Source: Candidatus Uhrbacteria bacterium
GTDB taxonomy: Bacteria; Patescibacteriota; Patescibacteriia; UBA9934; UBA9568
Reading direction: 5' to 3'
Assembly: GCA_003497135.1 (NCBI GenBank)
Contig: DNKR01000030.1
Coordinates: forward strand, 10,933-20,749
DNA length: 9,817 nt
The number at the start of each line of letters is the position of its first letter. Within the stretch, counting starts at the first letter, position 1. The notes under the pieces are model-generated. The model did not search any database. It had not been told where the DNA came from and worked only from the letters and a program-made list of their open reading frames with translations. Position numbers and translations under genes: made by a program. Positions 6,870 to 9,817 of this stretch are shown piece after piece.

Positions 6870-6899
6870 TAACCCCGTAAATCGGGGTTATTGTTTTTT
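6870..6899 (+). terminator. Intrinsic terminator after rplU
   Basis: TAACCCCG (6870-6877) pairs perfectly with CGGGGTTA (6883-6890) around the 5-base loop TAAAT, followed by TTGTTTTTT. It begins 3 bases after the rplU stop and closes the gene run that starts at tgt. Confidence 0.92.
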
Positions 6900-6900
6900 A

Positions 6901-6970
6901 AACATCGGTCCAATGGTACCCAGTGATAAACACGGGGCAAGGCAGGGTATGAGACTACCAACACAGAACA
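6901..6970. other. Non-coding GC-richer stretch, possible remnant
   Basis: This stretch between the rplU terminator and REP copy 5 is just over half G+C in the part counted by hand (6901-6960), above the native genes. I see no start codon with a ribosome site, no tRNA fold and no known motif. A short open frame on the minus strand crosses it but continues through the REPs, so it is not credible. It may be a remnant of an earlier insertion. Confidence 0.3.
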
Positions 6971-6975
6971 GAAAT

Positions 6976-7006
6976 ATGTGGGTGACGGAAATACCGTCTC
7001 CTACAT
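6976..7006 (+). repeat. REP-like palindrome, copy 5
   Basis: The core at 6982-7001 is identical to those around the transposase gene, about 6.1 kb away. The left foot is GTGGG as in copies 1 and 4. Arms of 13 positions pair with one T-T mismatch and one G-T wobble. The flank after it (CTACATGTTTTT, then GTTTTTG) is shared with copy 6. Confidence 0.88.
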
Positions 7007-7029
7007 GTTTTTGGTTTTTGTGCAGAATG

Positions 7030-7058
7030 TGTAGGTGACGGAAATACCGTCTCCTACA
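7030..7058 (+). repeat. REP-like palindrome, copy 6, best-paired copy
   Basis: The core is at 7035-7054, starting 53 bases after copy 5 in the same orientation. Arms TGTAGGTGACGG and CCGTCTCCTACA pair over 12 positions with only the T-T mismatch. The 5' foot is GTAG, the tetranucleotide typical of bacterial REPs recognised by RAYTs. Confidence 0.88.
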
Positions 7059-7076
7059 TGTTTTTTGTTTTTGACT

Positions 7077-7105
7077 TTGACTAAGCTGAAAAAATTTGAT
7101 TAAAT
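7077..7105 (+). promoter_or_regulatory. Weak candidate promoter of the two-gene cassette
   Basis: TTGACT (7077-7082) is followed after 17 bases by TTAAAT (7100-7105), five and four matches to consensus. A second TTGACT sits at 7071-7076, and TATAAC at 7105-7110 is an alternative -10 with poor spacing. The site abuts the end of the REP repeat unit. Confidence 0.3.
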
Positions 7106-7120
7106 ATAACCCCATCGACA

Positions 7121-7127
7121 AAGGAGG
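7121..7127 (+). promoter_or_regulatory. Strong ribosome binding site for the 7135 gene
   Basis: AAGGAGG is a near-perfect Shine-Dalgarno, 7 bases before the ATG at 7135. It fixes that start over the in-frame TTG at 7096. None of the native genes in the window has such a site. Confidence 0.85.
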
Positions 7128-7134
7128 CAAGAAC

Positions 7135-7755
7135 ATGCGTCGATTCACGATCTTTCTGTTTCTTTTTGTGCTCAAGCTCTCTGTATGCTATCCGTCAAAG
7201 GCATCGCATGCGGCTGGCGTGCTCAATGTAAAGCGTATTGTTAAGTACATGCGCGACGGCGATGCGGATAAGAAGTTCCATTCGTTCAACGACACAAGCA
7301 CGGAGTACGGCGAATCTGTGGTAGCGTACATGGCCATCAATGGCGGATTCTACATGATTTCGTTCAGCGATGTATACTGCTCTCCGTTCTGCGGACCGTA
7401 CATTACTATCCGCGCTCGTACAAGCAGGGGACAGTTCGTTGTGACTGATCATCTTTTGGACGGTGTCGCGGATGCTGGGCAGGAAGATTTGATGGATTTC
7501 ATCCACACACGCTTCATGTTTCAGAGTTGTGCGACAGTACTTGGACGGATGTGGTATACACCTCTTGAACAGTGTGATGAATTCGGTCTTGAATTTAGTG
7601 AGTACTGGCAGCACGAATACAATTTCGCGATAGAAATAATCGCAAACTATCTGTTTGGTGCTGTATTCTCTGAAGGATACGAGTGGGCTGATGATGCAAC
7701 CGGACAAGTATTGACTACAAATCCGGCTTCGGGTACCATTGAGTTCCGCAAATGA
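7135..7755 (+). CDS. Unrecognised secreted protein, first gene of foreign cassette
   Basis: I do not recognise this 206-residue protein. It starts with a classic signal peptide: MRR, a hydrophobic core at about residues 5-18, and a probable cleavage near ASHA/A at 26-27. The C18 context LSVC does not fit a lipobox well because Val sits just before the Cys. The mature part is mixed and aromatic-rich, with Cys at 82, 86 (CSPFC), 132 and 147 that could form disulphides if exported. No catalytic motif or membrane segment is evident in the mature region. It is read from a strong Shine-Dalgarno and followed after 12 bases by a second gene with its own. A 60-base sample is 50% G+C, well above sampled native genes, and it ends in TGA, which no native gene here does. 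It is probably acquired horizontally; function unknown. Confidence 0.82.
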   Translation: MRRFTIFLFLFVLKLSVCYPSKASHAAGVLNVKRIVKYMRDGDADKKFHSFNDTSTEYGESVVAYMAINGGFYMISFSDVYCSPFCGPYITIRARTSRGQFVVTDHLLDGVADAGQEDLMDFIHTRFMFQSCATVLGRMWYTPLEQCDEFGLEFSEYWQHEYNFAIEIIANYLFGAVFSEGYEWADDATGQVLTTNPASGTIEFRK

Positions 7756-7761
7756 AAGGAG
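7755..7761 (+). promoter_or_regulatory. Ribosome binding site for the 7768 gene
   Basis: AAAGGAG lies 6 bases before the ATG at 7768 and begins with the last base of the preceding TGA stop. It decides the start of the 66-residue gene and suggests linked translation. Confidence 0.8.
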
Positions 7762-7767
7762 AGACAG

Positions 7768-7968
7768 ATGGAAAAACGATTTCTCGTCACGGTCATGAGC
7801 TTTAGCGAAGACGGATCGCTTTTGGAGCGAAGGCAGGATGAATACTTCGCGCAATCAGAGGGCGATCTTGAGAGGGATATGGTTCGCTCGCTAGGATTCT
7901 TGATTGAAAGAGGATTGGTGGAGCTCGAAATCGATCCGTACCAAGAAGAAAGGGACTTTTTCCCATGA
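7768..7968 (+). CDS. Unrecognised small acidic protein, second gene of foreign cassette
   Basis: This 66-residue protein is not recognised. It opens with a short strand-like stretch (KRFLVTVMSF, residues 3-12), followed by an amphipathic part rich in Glu, Asp and Arg (about 14-61), with a probable helix around GDLERDMVRSLGFLIERG (32-49). It has no Cys, no signal peptide and no membrane helix, so it is probably cytoplasmic. The strong Shine-Dalgarno, the 12-base gap from the secreted-protein gene and similar base composition support one transcript. Its TGA stop overlaps an ATG as ATGA (7965-7968), hinting that a third gene once followed. An intrinsic terminator lies 24 bases downstream. A size and charge like this would suit a small regulator or chaperone of the first product, but nothing in the sequence shows that. 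Confidence 0.72.
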   Translation: MEKRFLVTVMSFSEDGSLLERRQDEYFAQSEGDLERDMVRSLGFLIERGLVELEIDPYQEERDFFP

Positions 7969-7992
7969 CGACAGACAATACGAACACGCAAC

Positions 7993-8026
7993 ACCGCTGG
8001 AGCGATCCGGCGGTTCGTTTTTTTTT
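7993..8026 (+). terminator. Intrinsic terminator of the foreign cassette
   Basis: ACCGCTGG (7993-8000) pairs with CCGGCGGT (8007-8014), with one T-G wobble, around the loop AGCGAT, followed by TCG and nine T (8018-8026). It is strong, and separates the cassette from the antiporter gene. Confidence 0.9.
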
Positions 8027-8051
8027 GTGGATACGAATTATTTATTTTTTG

Positions 8052-8060
8052 TGGTATACT
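8052..8060 (+). promoter_or_regulatory. Extended -10 promoter of the antiporter gene
   Basis: TGGTATACT fits TGnTATAAT with one mismatch. Transcription would begin near 8067, giving a leader of about 11 bases without a Shine-Dalgarno. No -35 match is seen at the expected distance. The form is close to the TGGTATAAT upstream of the transposase. Confidence 0.55.
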
Positions 8061-8077
8061 GTAAACAATAATATTTT

Positions 8078-9787
8078 ATGCAAACCGATCTTTTGTTTTT
8101 TGAAATCGCAGCATTGCTTATTGGAGTGGCTCTTGTATCTTTAATTTTGCACAGATTCCGCCAACCGTTGATTTTGGCATACATGATTGCTGGCGTTATA
8201 CTTGGCCCTTCAATTTTTGGAATTACAAAATCAGAAGATGTTTTTAATACATTCGCGCAAGTCGGAGTTGCTTTTTTGCTTTTTACTGTTGGATTGAATT
8301 TAAATTGGAGGCATATAAAAGAAATTGGCGGAATAGCTCTCGCGACAGGCGTAGGGCAGGTATTGTTCACATCAGCAGTCGGATATTTTGTAGGACTTGC
8401 CCTTGGCTTTAATGAAATAACAAGTTTGTTTCTTTCTGTTTCATTCGCTTTTTCGTCGACAATAGTTGTTGTAAAACTGTTAAGCGACAAAGAAGATTTG
8501 GACAGATTGTACGGCCGCATTTCAGTCGGATTTTTAATTGTTCAAGACATGATTGCTCTTATTCTTTTGCTTGGGATCAACGCGATTGGCGCAGGCGGAG
8601 ACGTGTCGCATGTGGTCGGGCTTGTAATGATTCGCGGAATTATTGTCGTGCTTGTTTTGTTTGCGCTTTCTGCTTGGCTTATTCCGCGAGCTGTTGCGTA
8701 CGCCGCGGCAAGTAATGAACTTTTACTTGTGTTCGCGCTTGGCTGGTGTTTTGCGGTTGCGAGCTTGTTGCATTTGGTAGGACTTGGAATAGAAATCGGC
8801 GCTCTTGTGGCGGGCATTACTCTTGCTGGCACTTCTTTTAGTTCAGAAATCGCTTCGCGCGTCAGGCCTTTGCGCGACTTTTTTTTGATTGTGTTTTTTG
8901 TAATGCTTGGAACAATGGTTGATACATCGTCAATTGTTAATCAAATTTTGCCAGTTATTGCTTTTTCTTTGTTTGTAATTATCGGGAATCCTATAATCAT
9001 GATGCTTATAATGAGGGTTTTGCGATACCACCACAGAACAGGTTTTTTGTCAGGAACAACAATGGGTCAAATAAGCGAATTTTCATTTATTATTCTCGCA
9101 TCCGGCGTTGCGTATGGCTATCTTGATTCAAGCGTTATAAGTTTGGCTACGCTTGTTGCTTTAATCACAATTGCGGCAAGCGCGTATGTTATAAAATACA
9201 ACGAACAGATTTTTGATCTTCTGCTCCCTTTTGTTCGTTGGATCAATCCGGTTGACTCCTTAAAAGGAACAGAAGAAGACGCTTCAAAGCATGATGTTGT
9301 TTTGATCGGCTATCATAGAATGGGTCAGGTTATTTATCCGAGTTTAAAAAAGACATACAAAAAAGTCCTTGTCGTTGATCTTGATCCGCATGTTTCTGAG
9401 CGCTTGCATCTTCTTGGGATTCAAAGCGTTTACGGCGATGCTGGCGATGAGATGTTTTTGGATCAGATCAGTTTGCTTGATTCAAAAATAATTATTTCTA
9501 CTATTCAAGATGTTACAATCAGTTTGGATATTCTTGCGTTTTTGATGCATAGAAAATACAAAGGGCGAATAATTGTAAGCGCAAAAACGCCTGAACAGGC
9601 AGTCCGCTGTTATGACTACGGCGCATCGTTCGTGATTGTTCCAAGCGTTCTAGGGGGAGAGAAGTTTGCTGATATGCTGAAATTCAATACAGGCAAATCA
9701 TCTGTTTGGAAACAGCTTGGAGTTAAAGAAAAAAGAAGGTTTTTTGATTTATTTAAAATTGATTTTTCAAAAAAAACAAGAAAATAA
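8078..9787 (+). CDS. KefB/KefC-like monovalent cation:proton antiporter (CPA2) with RCK_N domain
   Basis: This 569-residue protein should exchange K+ or Na+ for H+ across the membrane. Residues 1 to about 380 form a CPA2 transporter domain with many helices: LAYMIAGVILGP (33-44), FLLFTVGLNL (66-75), FAFSSTIVVVKLL (123-135), VQD with Q156-D157 in the ion-site helix, and GIEIGALVAGITLAG (237-251). The QD pair resembles KefC-type antiporters, favouring K+ (family inference). Residues about 405-525 form a TrkA_N/RCK_N Rossmann domain: VVLIGYHRMGQVI with G411 and G416 of the GxxxxG turn (His replaces the middle Gly of GxGxxG), and the acidic VVDLDP (432-437) that usually contacts the NAD ribose. 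A basic tail follows; no RCK_C domain is present. It stands alone with its own promoter, and no KefF/KefG-type partner is in the window. Confidence 0.93.
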   Translation: MQTDLLFFEIAALLIGVALVSLILHRFRQPLILAYMIAGVILGPSIFGITKSEDVFNTFAQVGVAFLLFTVGLNLNWRHIKEIGGIALATGVGQVLFTSAVGYFVGLALGFNEITSLFLSVSFAFSSTIVVVKLLSDKEDLDRLYGRISVGFLIVQDMIALILLLGINAIGAGGDVSHVVGLVMIRGIIVVLVLFALSAWLIPRAVAYAAASNELLLVFALGWCFAVASLLHLVGLGIEIGALVAGITLAGTSFSSEIASRVRPLRDFFLIVFFVMLGTMVDTSSIVNQILPVIAFSLFVIIGNPIIMMLIMRVLRYHHRTGFLSGTTMGQISEFSFIILASGVAYGYLDSSVISLATLVALITIAASAYVIKYNEQIFDLLLPFVRWINPVDSLKGTEEDASKHDVVLIGYHRMGQVIYPSLKKTYKKVLVVDLDPHVSERLHLLGIQSVYGDAGDEMFLDQISLLDSKIIISTIQDVTISLDILAFLMHRKYKGRIIVSAKTPEQAVRCYDYGASFVIVPSVLGGEKFADMLKFNTGKSSVWKQLGVKEKRRFFDLFKIDFSKKTRK

Positions 9788-9799
9788 AAAAATGAACGC

Positions 9800-9817
9800 C
9801 GCGCAGTCCGTTGCGCG
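9800..9817. terminator. Hairpin after the antiporter gene, cut by window end
   Basis: CGCGCA (9800-9805) pairs with TGCGCG (9812-9817) around GTCCGT. It is 12 bases after the antiporter stop and is preceded by an A-rich stretch, as in bidirectional terminators. Whether a T-run follows cannot be seen. An ATG at 9792 could instead begin another gene. Confidence 0.5.

Larger units (their letters stand above)
7965..8144 (+). pseudogene. Possible truncated third frame of the cassette
   Basis: An ATG overlaps the previous stop as ATGA, the usual sign of translational coupling, with AAGGGA (7950-7955) 9 bases upstream. The first 18 codons use the GC-richer style of the cassette. The frame then enters the terminator stem and T-run, turns into AT-rich sequence, and stops at 8142-8144 inside the antiporter gene. 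Transcripts would mostly end within it. It looks like the 5' end of a lost gene, or chance. Confidence 0.3.

Noticed and set aside
6901..6970. A tRNA or small RNA gene in the GC-richer intergenic stretch
   Set aside because: No cloverleaf, no TTC-loop motif and no paired acceptor ends could be drawn; only weak local pairing is visible.
1..7058. REP pairs as a small CRISPR array
   Set aside because: Only pairs occur, the bases between copies are AT-rich and partly shared, the core is a hairpin next to a RAYT gene, and no cas gene or leader is present.
7184..7190. C18 of the 7135 gene product as a lipoprotein lipobox
   Set aside because: The residue before Cys is Val rather than Gly, Ala or Ser, while a normal signal peptidase I site lies at about residues 26-27.
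7195..7854. A 219-residue reading frame on the minus strand opposite the cassette genes
   Set aside because: It lacks a ribosome site and opposes two plus-strand genes that have strong Shine-Dalgarno sites and a signal peptide; it is a shadow frame.
903..9787. Recoded TGA (Gly) as in Gracilibacteria or SR1, suggested by absence of TGA stops in native genes
   Set aside because: Long conserved genes rich in Gly contain no in-frame TGA, so the standard code is adequate; the TAA/TAG preference fits AT-rich composition.

Overview
The window suggests a member of the Candidate Phyla Radiation (Patescibacteria), probably of Parcubacteria type. The grounds are compact AT-rich gene order with almost no spacing, core genes without Shine-Dalgarno sequences, a membrane-anchored Clp-like AAA+ protein next to a small membrane protein, a WecA/TagO-type transferase with the KFLDGLDG form of its motif, and rplU without an adjacent rpmA. 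This placement is an inference from recalled family patterns; no search was run. The standard genetic code fits, because long conserved genes are read without in-frame TGA.

Layout. (1) 1-900: a REP-associated tyrosine transposase (RAYT, HUH family) gene flanked on each side by a pair of REP-like imperfect palindromes. (2) 903-6866: a same-strand run of housekeeping and envelope genes: tgt, a 124-residue membrane protein, an 866-residue membrane-anchored double-AAA+ Clp relative, a polyprenyl-phosphate N-acetylhexosamine-1-phosphate transferase, a membrane-anchored DUF192 protein, and rplU. An intrinsic terminator closes the run at about 6870-6899. (3) 6901-8030: a stretch of different character, GC-richer in hand-counted samples, carrying a third REP pair, two unrecognised genes with strong Shine-Dalgarno sequences and TGA stops, a possible truncated third reading frame, and its own strong terminator. 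(4) 8078-9787: a KefB/KefC-like monovalent cation:proton antiporter with a C-terminal nucleotide-binding domain, with its own extended -10 promoter, followed by the arms of a hairpin at the window edge.

How the parts relate. RAYT and its REPs form a self-contained REPtron-like unit that has also seeded the remote pair at 6976-7058. The small membrane protein and the Clp relative are one nucleotide apart and probably work together at the membrane. The Clp relative is the most unusual protein here: by alignment from memory both substrate-threading pore loops, the ClpP-docking loop and a normal first nucleotide site are missing, while the second AAA+ site is intact. The transferase and DUF192 protein share the same probable transcript. 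The two-gene cassette at 7135-7968 looks horizontally acquired and is insulated by terminators on both sides.
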